Assembly (NCBI RefSeq): GCF_013283835.1
Contig: NZ_CP054052.1
Location: 620,001-684,000, forward strand
DNA: 64,000 nt
Source: Poseidonibacter lekithochrous
Lineage (GTDB): Bacteria > Campylobacterota > Campylobacteria > Campylobacterales > Arcobacteraceae
Direction of reading: 5' to 3'
Shown in pieces: positions 34,484 through 44,805 of this stretch. A program made the position numbers and the translations under genes. The notes below the pieces were generated by a model. It had not been told where the DNA came from. It saw nothing but the letters and a program-made list of their open reading frames with translations, and did no database searches. Position 1 is the stretch's first letter, and the number at the start of each line of letters is the position of its first letter.

Positions 34484-34507
34484 AACTCAGCTAAAAAAAG
34501 CTGAGTT
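34484..34507. repeat. Hairpin between lnt and mscS paralogue
   Basis: A 9-bp perfect inverted repeat (34484-34492 with 34499-34507), 6-base loop, followed by T's on the plus strand. Both flanking genes are on the minus strand, so its role as terminator is uncertain. Confidence 0.5.
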
Positions 34508-34508
34508 T

Positions 34509-35741
34509 TTAAGGTCTGATTGTATAGTTTTCACTTCCATTTATTGAATGGAAAATAGTTACGTCATATTTTTTAGCGTAATATCTAAGTAGAAGTTTTT
34601 GCAATGTTGGTTCAATAGAAGGTGTAAACCAAGCATTATTTGATGTAGCAATCATGTATTTTACACCATTTAGGTTTTCAAATATTTTATCTGTTGTTGC
34701 TTCATAACAAATTGCATTTCTTATTTTTTGTCCTTTGATTATAAAATCAGTAGGCTCCTGTGCTTTTGCATAATCTTGTGCTCCACCATAAAATGTGTCA
34801 TTAATTAAATCAACAAAAAATTTAGGTAATGGAATCTCTTCACCAAAAGGAACTAAAACAACTTTTTTAGCAATTTTTAACTCACCTTTTGAGAAGTGAT
34901 AAGTTGCATTATAAACTCTTTGATTTTCAAAGTATAACGAACCTACAAGAATATCAATTTTATTAGAACGTTCACTTAAATGCTCTAATAATAATTCATT
35001 TCTATTTAAAATAATAGGAAGAGAAGTTTCTGGTAAAACAAGTAAATCTTTTTTATCTAAAATTGCTTTATCTATTTCTTCTAAATTTTTTTCAATTAAA
35101 GTATCTTTATAATTCTTTTTCCATTTTAAATCTTGAGTAATATTAAATTGTGGAATTGCCATTGAAGCTTTTGGGTTATCAATATATAAGCCTGTTGTAC
35201 TTTGATATGCTACAAGTAAAGGCAGAAAAGATAGTACTTTCATACGTCTTAACTTTATCATCATATAAACAGCAACTAATATTAAAGCAAAATCTTCTTT
35301 ACTTACACCAAAATATGAATCAATAAATAATAATTCAAATTTCATCCAGTTAAAACCAAATGGTGCAATAAAAGTAAATCCAAATATTAGTAGTAATCTA
35401 ATGAAGGTACTTTTGAATATTCCTAGAATGGTAAATATTATTCCATATCCTAATCCAATGGCAAATAAAAGTACTGGTGCTAAATATGATAATTCATAGT
35501 ATTGTAGACTAATAGCCATCCAGTAAAACCATAAATTAGCTGTTAAAAAACCTGCTAAAAATAGAGAAGTTCTTGGAATTACTAATAAAGCATAAATTGC
35601 AAGTATTCCTAAAATAGTGTTTAAAAGTTTGTATTGGATATCAAAATAGCTTAAGTATATAAAAGCACTCAACAATATGGCTGTAATGAAGCCTTTTATT
35701 ATATAGTTTTTGTTAGAATTATCGCGTTTTACTAAAAACAT
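34509..35741 (-). CDS. lnt: Apolipoprotein N-acyltransferase
   Basis: A 410-residue inner-membrane enzyme that adds the third acyl chain to lipoproteins. About seven membrane helices are followed by a nitrilase-type domain with the Glu in LLVLPETSLPI, Lys in KIAKKVVLVPFGEE and catalytic Cys in RNAICYEA. The C-terminal membrane segment seen in longer Lnt proteins is missing, as is common in this phylum. It is divergent from yajC. Confidence 0.9.
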   Translation of the reverse strand: MFLVKRDNSNKNYIIKGFITAILLSAFIYLSYFDIQYKLLNTILGILAIYALLVIPRTSLFLAGFLTANLWFYWMAISLQYYELSYLAPVLLFAIGLGYGIIFTILGIFKSTFIRLLLIFGFTFIAPFGFNWMKFELLFIDSYFGVSKEDFALILVAVYMMIKLRRMKVLSFLPLLVAYQSTTGLYIDNPKASMAIPQFNITQDLKWKKNYKDTLIEKNLEEIDKAILDKKDLLVLPETSLPIILNRNELLLEHLSERSNKIDILVGSLYFENQRVYNATYHFSKGELKIAKKVVLVPFGEEIPLPKFFVDLINDTFYGGAQDYAKAQEPTDFIIKGQKIRNAICYEATTDKIFENLNGVKYMIATSNNAWFTPSIEPTLQKLLLRYYAKKYDVTIFHSINGSENYTIRP

Positions 35742-35769
35742 ACTAAACTACTTTCAAAAAGGAAATTTA

Positions 35770-36045
35770 ATGGAAGGCTCAAGTGCAGATCTAATAAGTT
35801 CATTATTACCTCTTGTTGCATTATTTGCAATATTCTACTTCTTAATCATTAGACCACAACAAAAACAAGCGAAAACTCATAAAGAGATGGTGGCTAATCT
35901 TAAAAAAGGTGATAAGATTGTAACAAATGGCGGCTTAATCGTAGAAGTAACTAAAGTGGAAGAAGACCATTTTGTAGTTAAAAATAACGATGGTTCAGAA
36001 ATGAAATTAATCAGAGAGTTTGTTGCAAAACTTTTAGAAGACTAA
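35770..36045 (+). CDS. yajC: Sec translocase accessory subunit YajC
   Basis: A 91-residue protein with one N-terminal helix (SLLPLVALFAIFYFLIIRPQ) and a small soluble domain (LKKGDKIVTNGGLIVEVTKV). The ATG at 35770 has AAAGGAAAT before it; a longer frame from 35710 has no ribosome site and overlaps the lnt start. It begins the yajC-secD-secF set. Confidence 0.93.
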   Translation: MEGSSADLISSLLPLVALFAIFYFLIIRPQQKQAKTHKEMVANLKKGDKIVTNGGLIVEVTKVEEDHFVVKNNDGSEMKLIREFVAKLLED

Positions 36046-36060
36046 TAATCTTTACTTTTT

Positions 36061-36086
36061 AAAACATGAAAATTCTTTCATGTTTT
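36061..36086 (+). terminator. Hairpin between yajC and secD
   Basis: A perfect 11-bp stem (36061-36071 with 36076-36086), ATTC loop, T-rich on the 3' arm. It probably acts as an attenuator that lowers secDF expression relative to yajC. Confidence 0.6.
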
Positions 36087-36124
36087 ATACTTCAAATTTA
36101 AAAACCCCTTACTAAGGATTAAGA

Positions 36125-37690
36125 TTGAAAATCTTTAATTATAGACTCGTAATATTTGCGTTAAGTATTATATTTGGTGTTGTTTTTTCAATTCCTTCAT
36201 TAATGCAAACAGATAGTGGAAAAAAAATCTCATTAGGACTTGACTTACAAGGTGGATTACACATGTTACTTGGTGTAAACACGGAAGAAGCAGTTACTTC
36301 GAAGATTAAAACTATAGCTACATCAATAAAATATTTCTCAGATGATGAAGATTTATTAATAGATGGATTATCTATTGATGGAGATAGTGTTGTATTTACT
36401 GTATTAGATGGTGATGAAATTCCTAAAATGGATGAGATGTTAACTCAGATCAAAGGTTTAGACGTTTCAAAAGATGAATTATCATATAGAGTAAAATTAT
36501 CAAATGAAGAAGTTGAAAGAACAAAAGACTTATCAGTATCTCAAGCAGTTGAGACTATCAGAAATAGACTTGACCAATTTGGACTTGCTGAACCTTCTGT
36601 TGTTAGACAAGGTGCTACTGATATTGCTGTTCAATTACCTGGAATCAAAACACAAGCTGAAGAAAAAGCTGCAAGAGAACTTATCTCTAAACCAGCTAAC
36701 TTAGAGCTTATGGCTATTGATGAAGATAGAGCTGACCAAGTATATACATTAAGTGCTAGTGAAGCTGCTGAATATGGTGACATTATTTTAGAAGATACTA
36801 AAAATTCTGCTCAAAAATATCTAGTGAAAGAAATTCCTATTTTAAACGGAAGTCAAGTAATCGATGCACAAGTTGCATTTGATCAAGCTAACCAAGCAAT
36901 TATTAACTTTACACTTAATTCAAGTGGAGCTAGAATTTTTGGTGACTTTACTGCTAAAAGTATTGGAAAAAGACTTGCTGTTGTTTTAGATGGAAAAGTA
37001 TATTCTGCACCAAATATTCGTGAGAGAATCGGTGGTGGTTCTGGACAAATTTCTGGTGGATTTACTTTAGTTGAAGCTGGTAATGTTGCTATTGCTTTAA
37101 GATCAGGAGCTTTACCTGCATCTGTTAAGTTATTAGAAAAAAGATCAGTTGGACCATCACTTGGTGCTGATTCAATTAAAGCTTCTACAATTGCTTTAAT
37201 TTCTGGTTTTGCTATTGTATTTATCTTTATGATTATTTACTATAGACGTGCTGGTATTATTGCTAATATTGCATTAGTTACTAACATCTTTATTATCATT
37301 TCTGTAATGGCAATGTTTGGAGCAACTTTAACTTTACCTGGTATGGCTGGTATTGTACTTACTGTAGGTATGGCAGTAGATGCAAACGTTATTATTGGTG
37401 AGAGAATTAGAGAGTTATTGAAACAAGGTGTTTCTGTAGCTAAATCTATTGAAGACGGTTATGCAAATGCTATGAGAGCAATTCTTGATGCAAATATCAC
37501 TACTTTATTAGTGGCAGTGATTTTATATGCTTATGGAACTGGACCTATTAAAGGATTCGCAGTTACTATCTCTATTGGTATTTTAGCTTCTATGTTAACA
37601 GCAATTTTAGGTACTCATGGTATTTATGAAGCTTTAGCTGGAAAAATATCTAAAGATAAAGATATCAAAAAATGGTTTGGAGTTAAATAA
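36125..37690 (+). CDS. secD: Protein translocase subunit SecD
   Basis: A 521-residue RND-like membrane protein that uses the proton gradient to help release exported proteins. SLGLDLQGGLHMLLGV and IRNRLDQFGLAEPSVVRQG are typical, as is the helix with GMAVDANVIIGERIRE. The start is TTG at 36125 with AAGGATTAAG upstream. It overlaps secF by one base (TAATG). Confidence 0.95.
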   Translation: MKIFNYRLVIFALSIIFGVVFSIPSLMQTDSGKKISLGLDLQGGLHMLLGVNTEEAVTSKIKTIATSIKYFSDDEDLLIDGLSIDGDSVVFTVLDGDEIPKMDEMLTQIKGLDVSKDELSYRVKLSNEEVERTKDLSVSQAVETIRNRLDQFGLAEPSVVRQGATDIAVQLPGIKTQAEEKAARELISKPANLELMAIDEDRADQVYTLSASEAAEYGDIILEDTKNSAQKYLVKEIPILNGSQVIDAQVAFDQANQAIINFTLNSSGARIFGDFTAKSIGKRLAVVLDGKVYSAPNIRERIGGGSGQISGGFTLVEAGNVAIALRSGALPASVKLLEKRSVGPSLGADSIKASTIALISGFAIVFIFMIIYYRRAGIIANIALVTNIFIIISVMAMFGATLTLPGMAGIVLTVGMAVDANVIIGERIRELLKQGVSVAKSIEDGYANAMRAILDANITTLLVAVILYAYGTGPIKGFAVTISIGILASMLTAILGTHGIYEALAGKISKDKDIKKWFGVK

Positions 37691-38658
37691 TGGAAATTTT
37701 TAAATCAAATAAAGTTTATAACTTTATGGGGAAGAGACTTCCTTTCTTAGGATTCTCTTCATTATTAGTTATTGCTTCAATCGTTCTTTTATTAACTAAA
37801 GGTGTTAATTTTGGTATTGACTTTGTTGGTGGTACAATCGTACAAGTTAAGTATGAGCAAAAAGCCCCAATTAAAGAGATTAGAGAAACTTTAAAATCAA
37901 CAGAATATCATAATGCTTCTATTACTGAATTTGGTAGTGCGGATGAAGTTGTAATTAGAATTACAGGTTCTTCATCTAATATTGCTAATGATATTGGTGA
38001 TGAAATGCACGTACTTCTTAAATCAACAGGTGATTTCGAAGTAAGAAGAGTTGATATTGTTGGTCCTAAAGTTGGTGGAGAGCTTAGAGAAAAAGGTCTT
38101 ATGGCTTTAGGTTTATCTATGCTTGTAATCTTAGCTTATGTATCATTTAGATTCGAGTGGAGATTCGCCGTTGCTTCTATTTTAGCCTTAGCCCATGATG
38201 TTACTATTGCATTAGGTGCTATTGCATTATTTAATGTAGAAGTAAACTTAGATATCTTAGCTGCAATTCTTACAATCTTAGGATATTCACTAAACGATAC
38301 AATTATTGTATTCGATAGAATTAGAGAAGGTGTGCAAACATCTAAAGAGACAGTATTAGAAAAAGTAGTAAATGAATCAGTAAGTAGAACTTTATCAAGA
38401 ACTACTCTTACTTCTTTAACTACATTCTTTGTTGTTATTACTCTATTCTTATTCGGTGGAGAGATTATTCACGGATTTGCATTTACAATGCTTGTAGGTG
38501 TTATTGTAGGTACGTATTCATCTATCTTTATTGCTGCATCATTCTTAGTTCAATTAAAATTCTCAATTAATGACTTTAGAAACAAAGAAGCAGATAAGCA
38601 AAAGAGACAAAAAGAGAAAGACAAGATTAGAGCTATGTACGAGCAAGGTACAGTTTAG
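37690..38658 (+). CDS. secF: Protein translocase subunit SecF
   Basis: A 322-residue partner of SecD. GVNFGIDFVGGTIVQV, YVSFRFEWRFAVASILALAH and LGYSLNDTIIVFDRIRE are diagnostic. The C-terminal tail is highly charged. A strong terminator follows. Confidence 0.95.
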   Translation: MEIFKSNKVYNFMGKRLPFLGFSSLLVIASIVLLLTKGVNFGIDFVGGTIVQVKYEQKAPIKEIRETLKSTEYHNASITEFGSADEVVIRITGSSSNIANDIGDEMHVLLKSTGDFEVRRVDIVGPKVGGELREKGLMALGLSMLVILAYVSFRFEWRFAVASILALAHDVTIALGAIALFNVEVNLDILAAILTILGYSLNDTIIVFDRIREGVQTSKETVLEKVVNESVSRTLSRTTLTSLTTFFVVITLFLFGGEIIHGFAFTMLVGVIVGTYSSIFIAASFLVQLKFSINDFRNKEADKQKRQKEKDKIRAMYEQGTV

Positions 38659-38684
38659 TATATAAACTTGTTTTTAGAAATATA

Positions 38685-38714
38685 GGTGAGGGTGTTTATC
38701 CCTTGCCTTTTTTT
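38685..38714 (+). terminator. Intrinsic terminator of the secDF operon
   Basis: An 8-bp stem with two G-U pairs (38685-38692 with 38700-38707), a 7-base loop and seven T's (38708-38714). Confidence 0.75.
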
Positions 38715-38773
38715 ATGCCTGATTTTTAATTCTATTTATATTTTAAATTCAATATATTATTTTGTAGTGATGC

Positions 38774-39179
38774 TTCTACTTTTTCTTTTTAGTAAAGAAA
38801 AACTAGGAAAAAGAAAAGCGTATCGAGAGTTGTATTTTGAGGGATTTGTTTCAATCTTTGCTAAAATTTAAAAACTCGTTCGTACCTCTCTCAAACAGTT
38901 TAAATTTCTTAACGCTCATCAATCAATAAATCTTTTCCTCAAAATACAAATCGATACAGACCTCTCCTCATTTAAAACTTTCACATCATATAAAAAGCTG
39001 AAGGATAGAAGTGAGCATTTTCTAAATCACGTGAATAAAAATCTATTTAAATTCGTTAAGAAATTTGAACTGTCTGAGCGGAGCGAGTTTTCAAATTTTA
39101 GAATTTAGATATATTTTTTAGTGATTTTGAATCTCTGCTCACGATTTTTTGTTTCTTTTTTCTAAAAAAAGAATGAAGA
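38774..39179. repeat. Complex non-coding element of nested and interleaved inverted repeats
   Basis: The gene-free stretch 38715-39233 is mostly one structured element. Four arm pairs are visible: 38774-38802 with 39151-39179 (imperfect outer arms), 38820-38842 with 38937-38957, 38861-38914 with 39054-39101 (the longest, about 45 matching bases), and 39011-39030 with 39121-39142. The second and third pairs interleave rather than nest. No transposase or convincing ORF is inside. It looks like a MITE or another dispersed non-autonomous repeat next to an accessory locus; genome copy number is unknown from this window. Confidence 0.6.
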
Positions 39180-39233
39180 ATAACAATAAAAAAGATAAAA
39201 TATAATTTGTTATTTTAATATGAAAGAAATTAA

Positions 39234-40700
39234 ATGAAATGTAGATGTGACGTTTGTAATGAAGAATATGAAGAAAAATATTTTGATAGATATCAGAATA
39301 AATGTATTCTACATTGTGAAAAAGATGATTGGTATGAATTAGATGAAAATAAAAATAAAAATTGGGATAAGTCCAAAGGAAAAGTAAAAAAATTCTGGAT
39401 ACTTATTCAAAGAGAATTAAATGAATATTATAAGAGTGACTTTTATGATGATTATATTAACAATCATACTTTAATTTATGATAGGGTGATTTTTCCAATT
39501 TTTGAAAAAGATGTTCCTTATTTTGATGGTATGTATAATATTGATGAGCAAGGGACAAACTTTTATTATTTTGGAGAAATTGAGCATCAGCAAAAAAAGG
39601 AATATCGTTTAAATGATATTATAGATGATATCAATATATCATTTAATAAGTGTACTTTTTTGGATAATACACAGTTTTGGAAATACAGTTTTAAAAAAAG
39701 CCTAAAGTTTTATTCGTGTAGATTTACAGAAAAAATATTTTTACCTCAAGAATTAGATTGTGAATTAATATTGGGTAATTGTTATATACCTAATAGTTTA
39801 TTTTTAAGAGAAATTAATTTTAAAAAAAAAGTAACTATTAGTTTTCCAAAAGAATTAGATTCTATCTCCATTATAGGATGTTCTTTTAATTTAGAGTTAG
39901 ATATTTATATAGATAAACTGAAAAATATTTCATTAAGTTCATCAAAATTTTATTCTTAAGTGTCTCTTTTTAATCCAAATAGCAAGAATATTTTTAATTC
40001 TATTGACTTTGAATATTCTACTTTTAAAGAAGAATTAGTAATAAAAGAATTTTCAGTAGAAAAAAGTATAAATTTGATTAATACAAGTTTGAATAATACG
40101 CGTTTTATAAAAATAGACTTTCCCGTTAAAAATAGAGAAACGGCAAGAATAATAAAGAACTCTTTTGAGCAACAGAACAATATTATTGAAGCAAATAAAT
40201 ATTATGCTTTAGAAATGAAAGAAAGAGAAAAAGAGTTAAATCAAGATAGAAAAGAAGGCAAAAACTTATTAGAATGGTTAGTTTTTAAAGTACATGGATT
40301 AGCTTCTAATCATTCACAAGATTGGTTACTTTCATTATTTTGGATCTTATCTTTTAGTTTTGGATATGGATTTATAAATTGTATAAATGAATATTTAGAT
40401 AATAAATTAGAATTTATGTTAATTGATATCTTTCTTTTTGGTGTGATTACTTTAATTTCAGCTTTTGTCGTAGAATCCAAAAGAATAAATAATTATATTC
40501 TAATTGCTATATTTTATTTGATTTATGGTTTTACTTCCAAAGATTTTAATCTTTATGATATTTCAAATAATATTAATCCATTTTCAATAATGACTGGTTG
40601 GCAAGAATTAAGTTTTTTAACTTTGTCTTATAAAATCATAATAGCATACCTAATCTACCAATTAATCATATCAATACGTCAAAATACTAGACGTAAATAA
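39234..40700 (+). pseudogene. Membrane protein gene split by an in-frame stop codon
   Basis: Two open frames, 39234-39956 and 39960-40700, are in the same reading frame and separated by a single TAA at 39957-39959. The second begins at a GTG with no ribosome site. Joined, they give about 488 residues: a Cys-rich start (CRCDVCNEEYEEK), a beta-helix-like middle with repeated F/L patterns (NISFNKCTFLDNTQFWKYSF, LKFYSCRFTEKIFLPQEL, continuing as SIDFEYSTFKEELVIKEFSV past the stop), a linker helix and four membrane helices starting after HGLASNHSQDWLLSLFWIL. The middle resembles pentapeptide-repeat proteins. The continuity of the repeat pattern across the stop argues for a recent nonsense mutation; read-through or a sequencing error is possible. 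Function unknown. Confidence 0.7.
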
Positions 40701-40711
40701 TAAATTTTATT

Positions 40712-40741
40712 AATAAGAGATAAAAGATAATATCTCTTATT
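40712..40741 (+). terminator. Probable terminator after the split gene
   Basis: A perfect 11-bp stem (40712-40722 with 40731-40741), 8-base loop, 12 bases after the stop codon; the T tail is short. Confidence 0.5.
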
Positions 40742-40834
40742 ATTCTCGATATATTGGGCTTTAATCTTACTTTATATAGAATATTAAAATTATAAATTAA
40801 TTAATCATAATTTTTTATGCTTGGAGTAAATATC

Positions 40835-41338
40835 ATGGAAAACAAAATCACTTTAGAAAATACAAGTTCCTTGCGAAAGGTATTTTATTTTTTTAATAAA
40901 CTTACTTCAAATCATGGAACTGATTGGTTATTAGCACTTACTTGGGTTGTAATTTTTGAGCTTATCTCATCTATTTTAGAATACTTATACCTTGATGTAG
41001 CGCAAAACTACATATATCATATTCCTGAATCTTTATTCAAAGAGTTTTTAATAGCTATTTTATTAGTAGGGTTCATTTGGTTTTCGGTAACTAGTATTGT
41101 TTTTATGCAAAGAAATCAGCTTTTTTATCTTACTTTTTATTTTATTTTAGGTTCTTACCTTGTAATAACTCACGATATTACGTTTAATTTATTAGCTCAC
41201 AATATTATAAATCCATTTGAATTTGAGTTCAATCAATTTGGACTATATATAATAATTCAACTATTTATTAAAGTTATTAATACTTACTTATTATACATGA
41301 CTTATATATCAATCAAAAATAAGAAAAATATCAAATAG
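40835..41338 (+). CDS. Small membrane protein, paralogue of the preceding gene's membrane domain
   Basis: A 167-residue protein with four hydrophobic helices. LTSNHGTDWLLALTWVV aligns with LASNHSQDWLLSLFWIL of the split gene, and HNIINPFEFEFNQFGLYIII with the SNNINPFSIMTGWQELSFLT region near its end. It lacks the repeat domain. The ATG at 40835 is preceded by TTGGAG at 8 bases; an upstream in-frame ATG at 40817 has none. It may be a duplicated fragment or a stand-alone membrane unit. Function unknown. Confidence 0.7.
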   Translation: MENKITLENTSSLRKVFYFFNKLTSNHGTDWLLALTWVVIFELISSILEYLYLDVAQNYIYHIPESLFKEFLIAILLVGFIWFSVTSIVFMQRNQLFYLTFYFILGSYLVITHDITFNLLAHNIINPFEFEFNQFGLYIIIQLFIKVINTYLLYMTYISIKNKKNIK

Positions 41339-41445
41339 ATTTTATTACCTAAAAGCTCCAACTTTGGGGCTGAAATAAAATTTTTATCATTTTTTAGATA
41401 AAATATTAGCTTTATGAAAAAAGCAAAAACTATAAAAGGATAAAA

Positions 41446-41790
41446 ATGGATTGGGGTAAAGTAACGTATATATTCTTTTCACTAATGTCACTAACAACTA
41501 CGGCAGGGTTTCTTTATGAACCAAATGCAATAGCATTATTTATTGCAGCGGGAGTAAATGTAATTTCAACAATTTTAAAGCTCGGTGTTAAAAACTTACT
41601 CGCAGCAGAATTGCTCGCTAGTTCATTAGTAGCTGATTTACACCTAATTCCAGCATTTATGGTATTAACTTTTATGCACGACTTACCATTAGCTATCTCA
41701 TTAGCAATTGGAGCAGTTGTAGCAAACGTATTCTCAATAGCACTAGCATTAATCGAAAGTGCAAAAAGTAATGATAAGGAAGATTTTTAA
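41446..41790 (+). CDS. DUF6394 family membrane protein
   Basis: A 114-residue protein with three hydrophobic segments ([40 protein letters not shown], and [20 protein letters not shown] onward). I recognise it as the DUF6394 family, which lies next to leuS in this phylum. It is two bases from leuS. No function is known to me. Confidence 0.8.
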
Positions 41791-41792
41791 TA

Positions 41793-44258
41793 ATGGATTA
41801 TAATTCAAAACAAGTAGAACAAAAATGGCAAAAATTTTGGAGCGAAAATAAATCATTCGAACCAAGTGATGACCAAAGCAAAGACAAAAAATATATCTTA
41901 AGTATGTTTCCATATCCAAGTGGTAGAATCCACATGGGACACGTTAGAAACTACTGTCTAGGTGATGCTTTTGCTAGATTCTTTAGAAAAGCCGATTTTA
42001 ATGTTCTTCACCCAATTGGTTGGGATAGTTTCGGTATGCCAGCAGAAAATGCTGCTATCAAACATAAGTTACATCCAAAGAAATGGACTTATGAAAATAT
42101 TGATTATATGAAAGATGAGCTAAGTGCTTTAGGTCTTTCATTTTCAGAAACTAGAGAATTCGCAACTTCTGATGAATTATATACAAAGTGGGAACAAGAG
42201 TTCATTATTAAAATGTACGAAGCAGGACTTTTATATAGAAAATCAACTACTGTAAATTGGTGTGAACCTTGTCATACAGTACTTGCAAATGAGCAAGTTG
42301 AAGAGGGTTGTTGTTGGAGATGTGATACTCCAGTTGAGCAAAAAGAGATGCCAGGATATTATATTGGTATTACTAAATATGCTCAAGAATTACTTGATGA
42401 TTTAAAATCTTTAGAGGGTGAATGGCCATCTCAAGTATTAACAATGCAAGAAAATTGGATTGGTAGAAGTGAAGGTTTAGAGTTTAAATTTGAATTATCA
42501 AAAGATTCGAAATATAAACTTGACAGACATTTCACAAAATACGAAGTATTTACAACAAGACCAGATACAATTTATGGAGTTTCTTATTCAGCATTAGCAC
42601 CAGAGCATCCAATTGTAAAATATATTGTTGATAACAAACTTTTACCAGATAATAAAATCAAAGCTATCAAAGATATGCAAAAAGTATCTGAGAGAGATAG
42701 AGCTACTCAAGATAAAGAGGGTGTATCTTTAGAAATCGATGTTATGCATCCATTAACTGGTGAAAAAATTCCAGTATGGGTTGCTAACTTTGTATTAGCA
42801 TCTTACGGTGGTGGTGCAGTAATGGCTGTACCAGCTCACGATCAAAGAGACTTTGAATTTGCTACTCAATACGGTTTAAATATTAAACAAGTTATTAATA
42901 CTCCTGAAGGAGAAATGACTAATCCTACTGAAGCTTATACAGGTGAAGGTGAATTAATCAACTCTGAGAGTTTTACTGGACTTAAAAATACAAAAGCTAA
43001 AAAAGCTATTATTTACCACTTTGAGCAAAACTCAATTGGTGCAAAACAAGTAAACTTCAAACTAAGAGATTGGGGAGTTTCAAGACAAAGATATTGGGGA
43101 GCACCTCTTCCTTTCGTACATTGTGATGATTGTGGATTAGTTCCTGAAAAATCTGAGAACTTACCAATTGCATTACCTGAAGATGTTGAGATTACAGGTG
43201 AGGGTAACCCACTAGATACTCATGAATCTTGGAATAAATGTGCTTGTCCTAAATGTGGTAAACCAGCAAGAAGAGAAACTGATACTTTAGATACATTTGT
43301 ACAATCTTCTTGGTATTTCCTAAGATATGCTACAAATCCTAAAAAATGGAATACTGAAGGTATTTCAAAAGCAGATACTGATTACTGGATGGATGTTGAT
43401 CAATATATTGGTGGAATTGAACATGCAATTTTACACCTTTTATATGCAAGATTCTTCACAAAAGTATTAAATGATTTAGGTTACACTAATTCAAGAGAAC
43501 CATTCAAAAGATTACTTACTCAAGGTATGGTACTTAAAGATGGTGCAAAAATGTCTAAATCTAAAGGGAACGTAGTTGATCCTGATTTAATTGTAGAAAA
43601 ATATGGTGCTGATACAGCTAGAATGTTTATTCTATTTGCTGCGCCTCCTACAAAAGAATTAGAGTGGAATGACTCGGCTGTTGAAGGTTCATTTAAATTC
43701 ATTAAAAAGTTCTATGAAAGAGCTGAGAATGTTACTAAAGCTGGTGTTGATACATTTAAAGATATTGACCACTCATCTTTAGACAAAGCTGAAAAAGAAG
43801 CTAGAAGAAAAGTTTATGAAGCATTACAAAAATCAAATGATGTATTCAATAAAACTTACGCTTTTAATACATTAATTGCATCATCTATGGAAGCTATGAA
43901 TGCACTTCAAGCTCAAAAAAATGAAGCTGTATGGGCAGAAGGTTATTATATTTTAACTAATATTTTAGAGCCTGTTATTCCTCATGCTTGTTGGGATTTA
44001 GCAAATGGATTATTTGGAAGAGAAAACTTTGATTCTTCAATTGAAGTAAAAGAAGAAGTATTCCAATTAGATTCAGTTCTTATAGCTATTACTATTAATG
44101 GTAAAAAAAGAGGTGAAATCGAAGTAGCTCCAAGTGCTACTAAAGAAGAAATTCTTGTAGTTGCAAAAGAAAACTCTGGAAAATGGATTGATGGAAAAGA
44201 AATCATCAAAGAAATCGTTGTTCCAAATAAATTAGTAAACTTAGTGGTAAAAGGATAA
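41793..44258 (+). CDS. leuS: Leucyl-tRNA synthetase
   Basis: An 821-residue class I synthetase. The HIGH motif is [13 protein letters not shown], the editing domain includes [12 protein letters not shown], the zinc-type cysteines lie in [20 protein letters not shown], and KMSKS is in [13 protein letters not shown]. The length is normal for bacteria. It leads the run leuS-lptE-folC-csd-ccmA. Confidence 0.97.
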
Positions 44259-44263
44259 TAAAG

Positions 44264-44800
44264 ATGAAAAGTATGAATGTTTTTAGAAAAGTATTATTCG
44301 TACTTTTCACTTTTGCATCTGTTTCATTAGTATTAAGTGGGTGTGGTTATAAACCATCATCTTATTATGCTAAAAAAGAGTTATCAGGAAAAGTATTTGT
44401 AAAACTTTTTGTTGATTTAAAAGACCCTAGAAATGCTGTATTAGTAAAAGATGCTTTAAACCAAGTATTAATACAAAAGTTAAATAGAAATCTAGTATTT
44501 GACGAAGATTTAGCAGATACAGTTATGAAAGTTAAAATTGACTCTGTTAATATGCAAGAATTACAATACGATAAAGATGGATATAACAAACTTTATAGAG
44601 CTTTAGTAAAAGTTGCCATTGAGTATACAAAAAAAGATGGTGATACAAAAAAAATCTCTTTAGAGGGTGAAAATAACTTCTCTATTGATGATGGTACTAC
44701 AATTACTGATACTAAAAGATTTGAGGCTATTAAAAATGCCGCTGATGATGCTTTAGATGAATTCTTATCAAAAGTTGCTGTTCAATCATTTCAAGAATAG
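44264..44800 (+). CDS. lptE: LPS-assembly lipoprotein LptE
   Basis: A 178-residue lipoprotein with lipobox LVLSGCGYKPSS. It would plug the LptD barrel in the outer membrane and assist LPS insertion. The sequence is weakly conserved, but size, lipobox, the GYKPSS start and position between leuS and folC (as in H. pylori) support the call. Confidence 0.82.
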   Translation: MKSMNVFRKVLFVLFTFASVSLVLSGCGYKPSSYYAKKELSGKVFVKLFVDLKDPRNAVLVKDALNQVLIQKLNRNLVFDEDLADTVMKVKIDSVNMQELQYDKDGYNKLYRALVKVAIEYTKKDGDTKKISLEGENNFSIDDGTTITDTKRFEAIKNAADDALDEFLSKVAVQSFQE

Positions 44801-44805
44801 TTTAA

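Noticed and set aside
35710-35769. Longer N-terminus for YajC
   Set aside because: It would overlap the start of lnt and has no ribosome site; the ATG at 35770 has a good one and matches the family.
38686-38871. A 61-codon open frame after secF
   Set aside because: It begins inside the stem of the secDF terminator, has no ribosome site and runs into the inverted-repeat element; best seen as chance coding.
39960-40700. Independent gene starting at the GTG right after a stop codon
   Set aside because: Same frame as the preceding ORF, no ribosome site, and the repeat pattern continues across the stop; treated as the second half of one broken gene.
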